Positions 17,134 through 25,611 of a stretch of 64,000 nucleotides of DNA are shown in pieces; position 1 is the stretch's first letter; every line of letters starts with the position of its first letter. The stretch spans positions 5,952,001 to 6,016,000 of the forward strand of contig OY969418.1 in the NCBI GenBank assembly GCA_963699175.1. Direction: 5' to 3'. A program made the translations under genes and the position numbers. This stretch comes from JACPYM01 sp963699175 (lineage in GTDB: Bacteria; Acidobacteriota; Blastocatellia; RBC074). Below the pieces are notes generated by a model. The model ran no database searches, had not been told where the DNA came from, and saw only the letters and a list, made by a program, of their open reading frames with translations.

Positions 17134-17227
17134 CGCGCGAGAGGCAACTACACACGGCATCGGAGCAATGGTTCTATGCCCCAAACCATGCGCGCCTCCC
17201 TCGCGCATTTAAGTGGGAGAGAAGCAA

Positions 17228-17635
17228 ATGTTATCTATGAGCAAAAAAATTCTTGTCGTAGAAGACGACGAGACGATGCGCTTGACGCTGGCCGCATTAC
17301 TGCGCTGCGAAGGTTTTGAGGTACTGACCGCACGCGACGGCGAGGACGGCTATCATCAGGCATTGGCTGCGTGCCCTGATCTGATTATCACTGATTTGCA
17401 GATGCCAGTCTTGAACGGCGTCGAATTGGCCCAACGAATTCGGCAATGCGGACAATTGAGTCAGGCGCCGATTCTGGCCTTGAGCGCCAACCTGCAGGAT
17501 TACAGTTTGTCAGAGCGCATGAACGCAGGCATCAATCGCTTCTTCGATAAAGCGGCCAACGACCGGCAGACCTTGTTAACGACCGTTCGCTCGTTACTCG
17601 ACGGTTCATCGTTGGAAACCGCCTCCGTCGTGTGA
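17228..17635 (+). CDS. Single-domain response regulator (CheY-like)
   Basis: The 135-aa protein is one receiver domain and nothing else. The acidic pocket is VVEDD at residues 10-14, the phospho-acceptor is D56 in LIITDLQMPVLNG, and ILALSAN holds the switch position. The usual Lys is probably in RFFDKAAND near residue 104. No output domain is present, so it should act by protein contact. The ATG at 17228 follows GGGAGAGAAG; an upstream GTG at 17213 and an ATG at 17237 are less likely. A strong sigma-54 promoter lies upstream. Its last 30 bases overlap the convergent YjjX gene. Confidence 0.88.
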   Translation: MLSMSKKILVVEDDETMRLTLAALLRCEGFEVLTARDGEDGYHQALAACPDLIITDLQMPVLNGVELAQRIRQCGQLSQAPILALSANLQDYSLSERMNAGINRFFDKAANDRQTLLTTVRSLLDGSSLETASVV

Positions 17636-18166
17636 TGCTTCGCGCTCGTAAAACTCAGCGTTGACGAAGCGCAGCAGCGCAAAGATCACGCCTTGTTTGT
17701 ACAACTGCAACCGATCCAGTTTTCCATTGGAGAGCAGGCCAATCGCGCCTTCTTGTTGCTTGGAATTCTCTCGACCGAAAAAGCGGTCATCTGCTTCGCC
17801 AAGCTCCAAACCCACGCGCACGAGTTGCGCCACACCTTCAGGCAGGAGGAAGCGGCCCGTTTGGCCACAACCTACGCGGCCCGCGCGGTCAACGATCACG
17901 ACCCAGGCGTAAGCCCACATTCCATCCGCGCTGTCTTGCACGCCACCTTCAAGACCGACGCCATAGCTCGCTTCGGTCGTCTGTGCCAGAGCCAGGCGCG
18001 CTCGATTGAGCGCGCCTGTGAACATCTCGTGATCTGAGTCGGGTTGGTGGCTGACACCCGAATCAGTGGCGACACCGATGGCGCACGCTTCCGGCCAGAA
18101 CTCAGCGATAGCGGCAGCGACGCAGTTGATTTTGACTGGATTGGTCGAACCAACAACAAAGATCAT
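17606..18166 (-). CDS. yjjX: Inosine/xanthosine triphosphatase (YjjX family)
   Basis: The 186-aa protein starts MIFVVGSTNPVKINCVAAAI, the classic opening of non-canonical purine NTP phosphatases of the DUF84/YjjX family. EVGLEGGV-like (YGVGLEGGVQDS) and CGQTGRFLLPEGVA segments follow. These enzymes remove ITP and XTP from the nucleotide pool. The ATG at 18166 is chosen because it begins the conserved core; in-frame starts further upstream add 41 residues with no homology pattern. It runs convergently into the response-regulator gene, sharing 30 bp, and is divergent from the acetyltransferase gene. Confidence 0.85.
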   Translation of the reverse strand: MIFVVGSTNPVKINCVAAAIAEFWPEACAIGVATDSGVSHQPDSDHEMFTGALNRARLALAQTTEASYGVGLEGGVQDSADGMWAYAWVVIVDRAGRVGCGQTGRFLLPEGVAQLVRVGLELGEADDRFFGRENSKQQEGAIGLLSNGKLDRLQLYKQGVIFALLRFVNAEFYEREASHDGGGFQR

Positions 18167-18278
18167 GGCGGAAATCCCAGCGCGACTCCTTTGACAAAAA
18201 GATTGGTGAAAAGGTATTGCTGACGCCGCGCACTGTAACATTGCGCCTCGGATGATTGCCACTCGCGAAAGAATAAAT

Positions 18279-18842
18279 ATGCGCATCATTGATCTAACAC
18301 CGAACGACGGCGAATTGATTCAACAGGCCGCTCAACTTCTCTTCGACGCCTTCAAAACCAATTGGCCGGATGCCTGGCCGACGCTCGAAGAGGCAACCGC
18401 CGAAGTGCACGAATCGTTTGCGCCTGACCGGTTGAGCCGCGTGGCCATTGATGAAGATGGCACGTTATTGGGTTGGGTCGGCGGCATCGAACATTACAGC
18501 GGCCACGTGTGGGAGCTACACCCATTGGCTGTCAAAACCACTGTGCAAAGGCGCGGCATCGGGCGCGCGCTGGTCGGAGATTTAGAGCAGCAGGTCAGTC
18601 AGCGTGGCGCATTGACGCTCTGGGTCGGAACAGATGATGAAGCGGGCATGACCTCGCTGGCGGGCGTTGATCTCTATCCAAACGTCTGGGAGCACCTGGC
18701 GCAGATCAAGAATCTACGCGGCCACCCTTACGAGTTTTATCAGAAGTTGGGCTTTGCCATCATCGGCGTGATCCCGGACGCCAATGGGTGGGGCAAGCCG
18801 GACATCTACATGGCTAAGCGGGTGAAAGGAAACGAGCGTTGA
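18279..18842 (+). CDS. AAC(6')-like aminoglycoside acetyltransferase, GNAT family
   Basis: The 187-aa protein follows AAC(6')-I enzymes closely in order and spacing: QAAQLLFDAF near the start, LGWVGGIEHYSGHVWELHPLAV, the acetyl-CoA loop VQRRGIGRALV, LWVGTDDEAGMTSL, then HPYEFYQKLGFAIIGVIPDA and NGWGKPDIYMAK at the end. Such enzymes acetylate the 6'-amino group of kanamycin-type aminoglycosides. Chromosomal relatives exist whose natural substrate is unknown, so resistance is not proven. The ATG at 18279 starts the conserved region; an in-frame ATG at 18252 adds nine residues. It ends flush against the glycerate kinase start, so the two are probably cotranscribed. Confidence 0.82.
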   Translation: MRIIDLTPNDGELIQQAAQLLFDAFKTNWPDAWPTLEEATAEVHESFAPDRLSRVAIDEDGTLLGWVGGIEHYSGHVWELHPLAVKTTVQRRGIGRALVGDLEQQVSQRGALTLWVGTDDEAGMTSLAGVDLYPNVWEHLAQIKNLRGHPYEFYQKLGFAIIGVIPDANGWGKPDIYMAKRVKGNER

Positions 18843-20171
18843 ATGGAAAGAGCACCCCTACGCGATATGGCCTTGCAGATTTTTCAACACACGCTGGCCG
18901 CGATTGACGTGGAGACGGTCATACGTGCGCACCTGCGGTTGGAAGACGAGCAGCTTTGTATCGGCGACACACGTTGTGATCTGCAACGCATCAGACGCGC
19001 CGTTATCATCGCCATAGGCAAGGCCAGCCTGCCGATGGCGCGCGCCGCCAGCCCGCTGCTCGGCGCACAATTTCACGAAGGTCTCATCGTCACCAACGAA
19101 ACGCATGGTCAGCCGCCGCCCAGCTTTCAGCTCTATCTGGGCGGCCATCCGACGCCGAATCAGGACAGCTTCGACGCAGCCAGGCACGCGCTGGATTTAC
19201 TGCGCCGCTGTGATGGCGAAGACACGCTCGTTTTGTTTCTGCTCTCCGGCGGCGGCTCAGCGATGTTCGAGTTGCCGATTGATCAGAGTCTGACGTTGGA
19301 AGATTTGCAGGCCGTCAATCGCGCGCTGGTCAATTGCGGCGCGGTGATTCACGAGATGAACATCGTGCGGCGCCATCTTTCGGCAGTGAAGGGCGGGCGA
19401 TTGGCTGCTGCTGCGCCACGAGCGCAACAAATCTCGCTCTATATTTCCGATGTCAACAGCGACGATCTTTCCACCGTCGCCTCCGGCCCAACGCTGCCAA
19501 GCGGCGCAACGCTTGCAGCTTTCAGGAGCGTAATTGAACGCTATGACCTACTGGCAAAATTCCCTCCGCATGTCGCCGCGTTGATTGCTGCAGGTAACAT
19601 TCCGCCCTTGCCACCAGCCGCTCAGCAAAACGAACGCGCCGCGCATTATCTGCTGCTCGACAACTCAATCGCTTTGCAAACGGCGCGGCGCATCGCCGAA
19701 GAAGAAGTTGGCTGTGTCGTCGAAACCGCCAGTGATTTGATCGAAGGCGAAGTCGAAACGATGGCGCGCACGCATCTACAACGCTTGCTGACTCTGCGCG
19801 CCAGACATCCAGGCCGAACGGTCTGTTTGCTCTCCGGCGGCGAGGTGATCTGCCCCGTGCATGGCAATGGCCAGGGCGGACGCAATCAGGAGTTTGTGTT
19901 ACGCGCAGCGATGGCTATGGCGGAGCAACAGCTTGATAACGTGGTCTGTCTAAGCGCAGGAACGGATGGGATAGACGGCAACAGTCCGGCAGCAGGCGCG
20001 TTGGCCGATGCTACGACAGTGTCCCGTGCCCAGGCATTAGGACTAATAGCGGAAGAGTTTTTACGAAACAGTGATTCGTTCAGTTTCTTCAACCTGCTAA
20101 GCGATGCCTTGATAACCAGGCCAACCGGCAACAACGTGCGTGACGTGCGGATTCTGCTGGCACAAGCCTGA
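18843..20171 (+). CDS. Glycerate 2-kinase (MOFRL family)
   Basis: The 442-aa protein is a type-2 glycerate kinase. The N-terminal DUF4147 domain shows AVIIAIGKASLPMARAA near 55, GGHPTPNQDSFDAARHAL near 98, FLLSGGGSAMFELP near 128 and NIVRRHLSAVKGGRLAAAA near 174. The C-terminal MOFRL domain has CLLSGGEVICPVHGNGQGGR and NQEFVLRAAM near 350. It phosphorylates D-glycerate to 2-phosphoglycerate in glyoxylate, serine or hydroxypyruvate metabolism. The ATG follows directly after the TGA of the acetyltransferase, so translation is probably coupled. No other gene of that pathway is in the window. Confidence 0.9.
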   Translation: MERAPLRDMALQIFQHTLAAIDVETVIRAHLRLEDEQLCIGDTRCDLQRIRRAVIIAIGKASLPMARAASPLLGAQFHEGLIVTNETHGQPPPSFQLYLGGHPTPNQDSFDAARHALDLLRRCDGEDTLVLFLLSGGGSAMFELPIDQSLTLEDLQAVNRALVNCGAVIHEMNIVRRHLSAVKGGRLAAAAPRAQQISLYISDVNSDDLSTVASGPTLPSGATLAAFRSVIERYDLLAKFPPHVAALIAAGNIPPLPPAAQQNERAAHYLLLDNSIALQTARRIAEEEVGCVVETASDLIEGEVETMARTHLQRLLTLRARHPGRTVCLLSGGEVICPVHGNGQGGRNQEFVLRAAMAMAEQQLDNVVCLSAGTDGIDGNSPAAGALADATTVSRAQALGLIAEEFLRNSDSFSFFNLLSDALITRPTGNNVRDVRILLAQA

Positions 20172-20266
20172 GCGGAAAAATAACACTTTGCCCCCGCCAC
20201 AATTCAGTGTAAAAAGACAGCCGCATCCCACGAAGCCATTTCAATAGACGTTTTAAGAGATAGACC

Positions 20267-22174
20267 ATGAGGAAATGGGTTTGGTTAATTATATTGGCGC
20301 TAGGCGTCTGGTCATTGTATTGCGGGTCTGCCACGCAAGATTCGTTGATTACACACGCTACTGCGTTGCAAGAGACGGTGCCGCAAGCTGAGCCTGTCAA
20401 CTGGGTTGGCTTGATTAATTGTGCGGTCAGGCAGAACACCTTACAAAAGATTCGCGGGCGTGATGATTCACCTGACGCGGGCGCTTGTTCGACTCAGCGC
20501 ATCAATGAGGGCGCATATCTGGAATTTGCAGCGTCAGAAACCGGCAAGGAGCGCTACGTGGGGGTGAGCGCGGAGTGCGCTGGCGCCAGTGACAAAGCGA
20601 TAGACTTTGCCCTACACCTCACTACCATCATTTATCGCGGCGCACCTGTCGTGGAAGTGCGTGAGCGTGGCGTCTATCGAGCTGAAACTTCCTACTCGGC
20701 GCAAACCACCTTTCGCATCGCTGTCGAAGGCGGCGCAGTTAAGTACTACAAAGACGATGAGTGTTTTTATGTGAGCAAAGCCGAGCCGCATTATTCATTA
20801 GCGGTGGCCGTTTCCTTATTTAATGTTGGAGCAGCAGTGAGTAATGCTGTTGTGGTCAAAGGCAAGGTAGAAAGAGCCAAACCGCTTGCAGCTAAGTCAC
20901 AGACCCAAGCAAGTAACCCAACTGCTGCTAGTGATTCATCATCTACCCTGAAAGCGCCAGCCAATAGTCCGTGGGCCGGTATTCCAGACGATAACAAAAT
21001 CTACCTGCCTCCCGATTATGCCGCTTTCACACCGCCCAATGTGGGCAGCAAGTACTTTGACACAGTCTTTGGCACGACCTTAGTGCGCCTAAGCAACGGC
21101 CAGGCGCAATTCAACGATGCCGTTCATCATGAGTACGCAACCATGTCGCCGTTCAACAAGGATAGTAGTTTGATATTGCTGCAATCCGATCAGCATGGTT
21201 TCTTTATCGTTGATCGCAACGGAAGGCAGGTCGTGCCACCAGCCGCCTTGCAACTCGGTGGTTTGAGCGAGCCTAGATGGAGCGGCAAAGATACTCACGC
21301 GTTCTACTATCACGACGGCAACCAACTCAAGCAGTTCAATGTGCTAACCCAGCGAAAGAGCAACGTACATACGTTTCCGCAATACCAGAAAATTACTTTC
21401 GGCGGCGGTGAGGGCGATATTTCTGAAGACGGCGATCATTTGTTGATTGTGGGTGATGACCGTTATGTCGGTATGTACACGCTCAGCAACGACACGCTTG
21501 GCCGGGTGATTGATCTCAGAGCAATTGGCGAGTGGCACGAGGTCTACGTTACTGCGAACAACAATGTCTTGGTGCGTTGGTCGGCTGAAGGCACAGGCAA
21601 AAATAAGGGAACAGGTCTGTTCGACAAAGAGATGAATTTTCTTCGCCAAGTCGTGCCTTTTGTCGGCCACAACGATCAAGGGCGCGACTTGAATGGGGAT
21701 GAGGTATTACTGATTGCAGGTTATCGCGATACTTCGCCAGCGCCCGGCTGCGAGAACAATGGCGTGGAGAAAGTGCGGCTTGCCGATAGCAGGAAAACTT
21801 GTTTAGTACCGCTCAACTGGGAAACCGAGATACACGTCAGCAGTAACAGCGACGGGAGAAATCCCTGGGTGTTGGTTTCGGTTACCGACACAGGCAAAGG
21901 CACGGCTGAAGCCAATAACAGCTTACCGCCGGAATGGCGTAGCCGCTGGGGAGTCAGGTTCAACGAGTTGATTCTGGCCAAAATTGACGGCTCGGAGCGC
22001 CGCCGCATTGCGCATCATCGCAGCCGCACGCTGAGCGACTATTGGTTCCAACCACGCGCGGCCATCAGTAGAGATGGCAGATATGCCGTTTTCGATAGTA
22101 ATTTCGGCATCAATCCCTTGAAAGACTATACGGATGTCTTTCTAGCACACTTGGCCAAAGCTGGTGGAAACTAG
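20267..22174 (+). CDS. Secreted 635-aa protein with lectin-like N-terminus and beta-propeller-like C-terminus
   Basis: The family is not recognised. The product begins with a signal peptide (WVWLIILALGVWSLYCGS); the cysteine follows Tyr, so it is a poor lipobox. Residues ~40-210 are beta-rich and include VNWVGLINCAVRQNTLQKI and KYYKDDECFYVSKAEPHYSLA, like a carbohydrate-binding or jelly-roll domain. A Ser/Thr/Ala linker (about 215-235) leads to a ~400-residue region with repeated blades, such as SSLILLQSDQHGFFIVDRNG, DISEDGDHLLIVGDDRYVGM and ISRDGRYAVFDSN, resembling TolB/PD40-type propellers. It lies at the edge of the exopolysaccharide locus, on the opposite strand, and shares the palindromic CTAG of its stop codon with the convergent gene. 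Confidence 0.6.
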   Translation: MRKWVWLIILALGVWSLYCGSATQDSLITHATALQETVPQAEPVNWVGLINCAVRQNTLQKIRGRDDSPDAGACSTQRINEGAYLEFAASETGKERYVGVSAECAGASDKAIDFALHLTTIIYRGAPVVEVRERGVYRAETSYSAQTTFRIAVEGGAVKYYKDDECFYVSKAEPHYSLAVAVSLFNVGAAVSNAVVVKGKVERAKPLAAKSQTQASNPTAASDSSSTLKAPANSPWAGIPDDNKIYLPPDYAAFTPPNVGSKYFDTVFGTTLVRLSNGQAQFNDAVHHEYATMSPFNKDSSLILLQSDQHGFFIVDRNGRQVVPPAALQLGGLSEPRWSGKDTHAFYYHDGNQLKQFNVLTQRKSNVHTFPQYQKITFGGGEGDISEDGDHLLIVGDDRYVGMYTLSNDTLGRVIDLRAIGEWHEVYVTANNNVLVRWSAEGTGKNKGTGLFDKEMNFLRQVVPFVGHNDQGRDLNGDEVLLIAGYRDTSPAPGCENNGVEKVRLADSRKTCLVPLNWETEIHVSSNSDGRNPWVLVSVTDTGKGTAEANNSLPPEWRSRWGVRFNELILAKIDGSERRRIAHHRSRTLSDYWFQPRAAISRDGRYAVFDSNFGINPLKDYTDVFLAHLAKAGGN

Positions 22175-23433
22175 CTTGGCCTGCTGGAAAACTTACGTTT
22201 GAGCCAACGTAACATTGGTAACACGGCCACCACCAAATCCCCTCCGCCTTTGCCCGTGGCCAGCAGCCACGTGCTCATGGTGCGGCGCGCGGGCCAGAGT
22301 TGATTGGTAAAGCTATTTGCCGCCGCGCATGAATCCATCCACTCAATAGTCTCGTCGCCGTGCAATCGGCGAATGGTCTCCAACTCCAACTGCCAACCGG
22401 GCGAGCCTTGTTCGTACTCTTCATCAAACGCAATCTTGAAAGCAAACGATCCCGCGCCCGCACGCAGACAACATTTAAGCGCAATGGGTTCTCCGTTGAG
22501 CCGCAACGCTAGCCACAACAAACGTTGCCGCCGCGCGCCTTCACACATGGCTTCGAGGAAAAACTGCCGCGACGCCGGGGTTGAAGCCAACGCCGAACCG
22601 GCGCGCCCCTTCCAGCCCTTCGCTTCCAATTGTAGAAATTGCTCGAGCCAAGTCTCAATCTCCGCGCCTGGTTGCCATTCGACATATTCGACCGGCCCAA
22701 GGCGTTCCAGCCGTCTTTCCTGTTTGCGTAGGTATTTGCGCCGCTCTTTGGAGAGCGCCATCGCCAAAAAGCTCTCGCCGTCCGTGCTGCGTTCGAACAG
22801 CGCGCGCGTATAACTCTCTTCCAACATAGCCGGACAGGCCGAATTGTTGAGATAGTCGGTCAGCAATTGAGTCAGCAAACCATCGCCGCCGATCTGGTTT
22901 AACACTAGCAGCGCGCCGCTGTCAGGGTCGTGCTCGAGCCAATCCAAAAAGCTTGTCAGGCAATCACGCGCGTATTCAGCGTGGATAAGCGGAGTGCAGA
23001 GAGTCGCGTATTTGTGGCGCCAGAGGCGCGTGCAAGCGAGTGGAAAACCTTTGTATCCACGCTGATGTTCAAGCGGAAAGAAACCACACAACACAGGCTG
23101 GCCTGACGGCCCAACGAGTTCTTCGGTGTAAAGCAGCACGAAGCGCAAACCCTGATCCGCGCCAAACGCTTTGAGGGCAGGCAACAACATCCACGATTCA
23201 TAAAAGGCGTTCGGTTCGATAGCGGCGGCGGCCAACTCATCCCAAGCGGCGACGTGTTGTACTAACTCTTCTGCGGTATGTAGCACGACGACGCGCATCG
23301 CTTGGCCTGTCGGCTCAAATTGGCATTTACGCGGGCGCTGCCATTGTGCCGCGCGCGTCGGTAGGTCGTTCGCTGTGACGGGTGACGAGGCGGTCTCTTC
23401 ACGCGCCAATAATTCGAGACTGCTTACAGCCAT
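22171..23433 (-). CDS. CelD/BcsL-type GNAT acyltransferase (paralogue 1)
   Basis: The 420-aa protein has the two-lobed acyltransferase fold found in CelD/FemAB-like proteins of polysaccharide loci. After a variable N-terminus come NAFYESWMLLPALKAF near 74, RLWRHKYATLCTPLI near 133, ERRKYLRKQERRLERLG near 228, LQLEAKGWKGRAGSALA near 268, and ETIEWMDSCAAANSFTNQLW near 365. It is clearly paralogous to the gene at 25612-26886. It probably transfers an acyl or aminoacyl group to a cell-surface polymer or a cytoplasmic precursor; the substrate is unknown. Its start overlaps the stop of the upstream gene by 10 bp, so it belongs to the same transcript. Confidence 0.8.
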   Translation of the reverse strand: MAVSSLELLAREETASSPVTANDLPTRAAQWQRPRKCQFEPTGQAMRVVVLHTAEELVQHVAAWDELAAAAIEPNAFYESWMLLPALKAFGADQGLRFVLLYTEELVGPSGQPVLCGFFPLEHQRGYKGFPLACTRLWRHKYATLCTPLIHAEYARDCLTSFLDWLEHDPDSGALLVLNQIGGDGLLTQLLTDYLNNSACPAMLEESYTRALFERSTDGESFLAMALSKERRKYLRKQERRLERLGPVEYVEWQPGAEIETWLEQFLQLEAKGWKGRAGSALASTPASRQFFLEAMCEGARRQRLLWLALRLNGEPIALKCCLRAGAGSFAFKIAFDEEYEQGSPGWQLELETIRRLHGDETIEWMDSCAAANSFTNQLWPARRTMSTWLLATGKGGGDLVVAVLPMLRWLKRKFSSRPS

Positions 23434-24653
23434 AATCCTGCTGTTGAGTGAGCGGCAGGTTGGAAACGTGCACGCAACGCGCGCCGTACGCGGCCCAACG
23501 CCCGCCGTGTTTTCAAGCCGGTTTGATAGAGTGCCGCACGCCAGCCGGGACGGAAAAGCTCCAACTCATACGCCGCGCGCGTCTCTTTTGTCCATGAATC
23601 TTTGTACGCTGCGCCGCCGCCCATCAAATCGAATTCGCGGATCTCAGGGTCTGCGACACAGGCCTGGAGGCACTGCGCTACCATTACACTACCCAGGCTG
23701 TATTTCGCGTAGTTCATATCGAAGCCGCCCTGAAAGTAATGCGCGACGCCATTGTCAATGAAGGTCAACAAAGTAGCCGTGCATTGGCCATTCAGTTTGA
23801 GCGTCCAAAAGCCCAGGCGGCTTTCTGACAAGGCCTGATTGGCAGCAGTGCGCAGGAAAGCTTCGAACTTGGGGTAAGCGAATGAACCACTCTCGCCTTT
23901 GGCCGTCCAGCGCATTTGATGGAGCCTGACAAAGTCATCCAGCGCCGGTGCCAACTCATCTGGCGTTTCTACTCGGTGAAACTCAACGGCGTAGTCTTTG
24001 TGCAACTTGTTCACCCGGCGTTCGAGCGTGTGGCTGACTTGGCGCGACCAACCACGCTTGATTGTCTCCCAGTCACCATCGGTCGTGACGTGATAGAGCT
24101 GATCGCAAATGTTGATGCGCGCCGTTTCACCCAATGCCTGTTGAAAGTGCGGTAGAACCTTCGACCGATCAGGAATGTTCCATAACCACAACCGATCCCA
24201 ATCGCGGCGCTGCAAAAGAAAAGCCGCACAGGCTTCGGCGCAGGCGCGTTCGAAACCTCGTCGCGCAAGTATGTCCAGATGCTCGCTGGTTTTAATGCCT
24301 GCGCCTGTGCCCAGGAAATTCAGGTCGCGAATGTGCGGCACGCCTGCCCAGCGGCGTTGTTGCCAGTAGAGCGGGGCCAATCCCAGTAAATTTCCTTCGG
24401 CATCACGACAGGCCAGCAGATATAGCTGGCTTTCAGGCGGCGCATAGGTGCGCCACCACAGACGATTCCACGACCAGCAGAGAAAGAAGACACGCTGCTC
24501 GCTCTCTGCCAGCAATTGATCCCAGATTGTTTGGAGACTGTCGAACTCGGCTTCCGTAGTCAGCAACTCGACCTGCAGCGCAGTCGCAGAGATAAACACT
24601 TTGCGCGCGGGCGCAGCCGTGTCGAGCAATGCCTGCGAACCTTGAACGATCAT
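23424..24653 (-). CDS. CelD/BcsL-type GNAT acyltransferase (paralogue 2, divergent)
   Basis: This 409-aa protein has the same fold as its neighbours but different details: AEFDSLQTIWDQLLAES near 35, FFLCWSWNRLWWRTYAP near 55, YLLACRDAEGNLLGLAPLYW near 77, LHQMRWTAKGESGSFAYP near 245, and REFDLMGGGAAYKDSWTKE near 340. The last segment resembles the FemAB-related proteins often found in PEP-CTERM polysaccharide loci. The start at 24653 lies three bases after the cupin-gene stop, indicating an operon. Acyl donor and acceptor are unknown. Confidence 0.8.
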   Translation of the reverse strand: MIVQGSQALLDTAAPARKVFISATALQVELLTTEAEFDSLQTIWDQLLAESEQRVFFLCWSWNRLWWRTYAPPESQLYLLACRDAEGNLLGLAPLYWQQRRWAGVPHIRDLNFLGTGAGIKTSEHLDILARRGFERACAEACAAFLLQRRDWDRLWLWNIPDRSKVLPHFQQALGETARINICDQLYHVTTDGDWETIKRGWSRQVSHTLERRVNKLHKDYAVEFHRVETPDELAPALDDFVRLHQMRWTAKGESGSFAYPKFEAFLRTAANQALSESRLGFWTLKLNGQCTATLLTFIDNGVAHYFQGGFDMNYAKYSLGSVMVAQCLQACVADPEIREFDLMGGGAAYKDSWTKETRAAYELELFRPGWRAALYQTGLKTRRALGRVRRALRARFQPAAHSTAGLWL

Positions 24654-24656
24654 CGC

Positions 24657-25592
24657 TTACCTGTAATCAGCGCGTGGTGCCTGAGTTTGTTTCTTGAGCA
24701 GTTTGCGCGCGCCCATCCAGGCGCGGAAGCTGTGATAGCCGATGCTGTCATATAACTTCGATTGGCCCAGCGGCATGGGCTTGAGTCCACGACGGCGCAG
24801 GCTTTCGTTGAGCGCGGAAACCACAATTTGGCGTTGATATTTTTTGGTCAGAAACGTGATGCTGAACGAGATGGAAACCTCCGGCCCGTTCTGCACCCAA
24901 TGCGGAGCTGCAGCGGGGAAATGCAGCCCCTTGCCGGGTGTCAGTTTGAAAACTGCCGCGCGCTGCTGAAATTCGTCTTGATAGACAAAATGTGGATTCT
25001 CGCCCGCCAGAAAGCTCTCCATTGCTGTGGCTGGAATGACGCTGTGATCGTCCGGTTCCCACAGGCTGACCTCTTTTTCGCCGCGAATCTGCAAGAGGAA
25101 GTTGTATTCCGGATCGAGATGAAACGGCGTGGTCGAGCCGGGCGAGGAGATAAAAATAAAACCTTCGCGCCTGAACATGCCCGGATCGAGCGGCTCTGCC
25201 AGCGCCTGGACTTGATCGAGACATTCATTGAGCAACGTCGCGTAGTCCGGGTCTTGTTCGACGTGCTTCAGCACCATCCACGAGCGGCATTCTTCGATCC
25301 GGTGAATCGTTTCTTCCACCGACAAACCGGTGCGTGGCCCTTGGTGTAAAACAGTCGTCAAGGGAACCTCGCCGGAGTGATAACTGACATCTTGCTCCGG
25401 CAAGCGTTTGGAAAGCTCGATCAAGCGCGGCAGTTCGAACAATGGATGCCCAGCCAACTGATGGTTGATCGGAAAGCCACGCCGGTTAAAGTCGCGGCGA
25501 AAGCATTCTTCGTCAAGTTCAAGCAATCCAGCTTGTCTGTTGCGACCAGCTTGGTTGGCGGTGGTCATTTCACTTGCATTCACGTTATACAT
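24657..25592 (-). CDS. JmjC-like cupin (cupin_8) dioxygenase
   Basis: The 311-aa protein shows the double-stranded beta-helix of JmjC/cupin_8 hydroxylases. The iron motif H-x-D is in TTPFHLDPEYNFLLQIRGEK near residue 155, and the distal histidine is in LHFPAAAPHWVQNGPEVSIS near 220. FVYQDEFQQRAAVFKLTPGK lies between. Members use Fe(II) and 2-oxoglutarate to hydroxylate proteins or small molecules. The ATG at 25592 has a clear AAGGAG site. It lies between CelD-type acyltransferases in one operon, so it may modify a polymer-linked amino acid or acyl group; that is inference. Confidence 0.82.
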   Translation of the reverse strand: MYNVNASEMTTANQAGRNRQAGLLELDEECFRRDFNRRGFPINHQLAGHPLFELPRLIELSKRLPEQDVSYHSGEVPLTTVLHQGPRTGLSVEETIHRIEECRSWMVLKHVEQDPDYATLLNECLDQVQALAEPLDPGMFRREGFIFISSPGSTTPFHLDPEYNFLLQIRGEKEVSLWEPDDHSVIPATAMESFLAGENPHFVYQDEFQQRAAVFKLTPGKGLHFPAAAPHWVQNGPEVSISFSITFLTKKYQRQIVVSALNESLRRRGLKPMPLGQSKLYDSIGYHSFRAWMGARKLLKKQTQAPRADYR

Positions 25593-25611
25593 CTTTGCAC
25601 TCCTTGCACCG

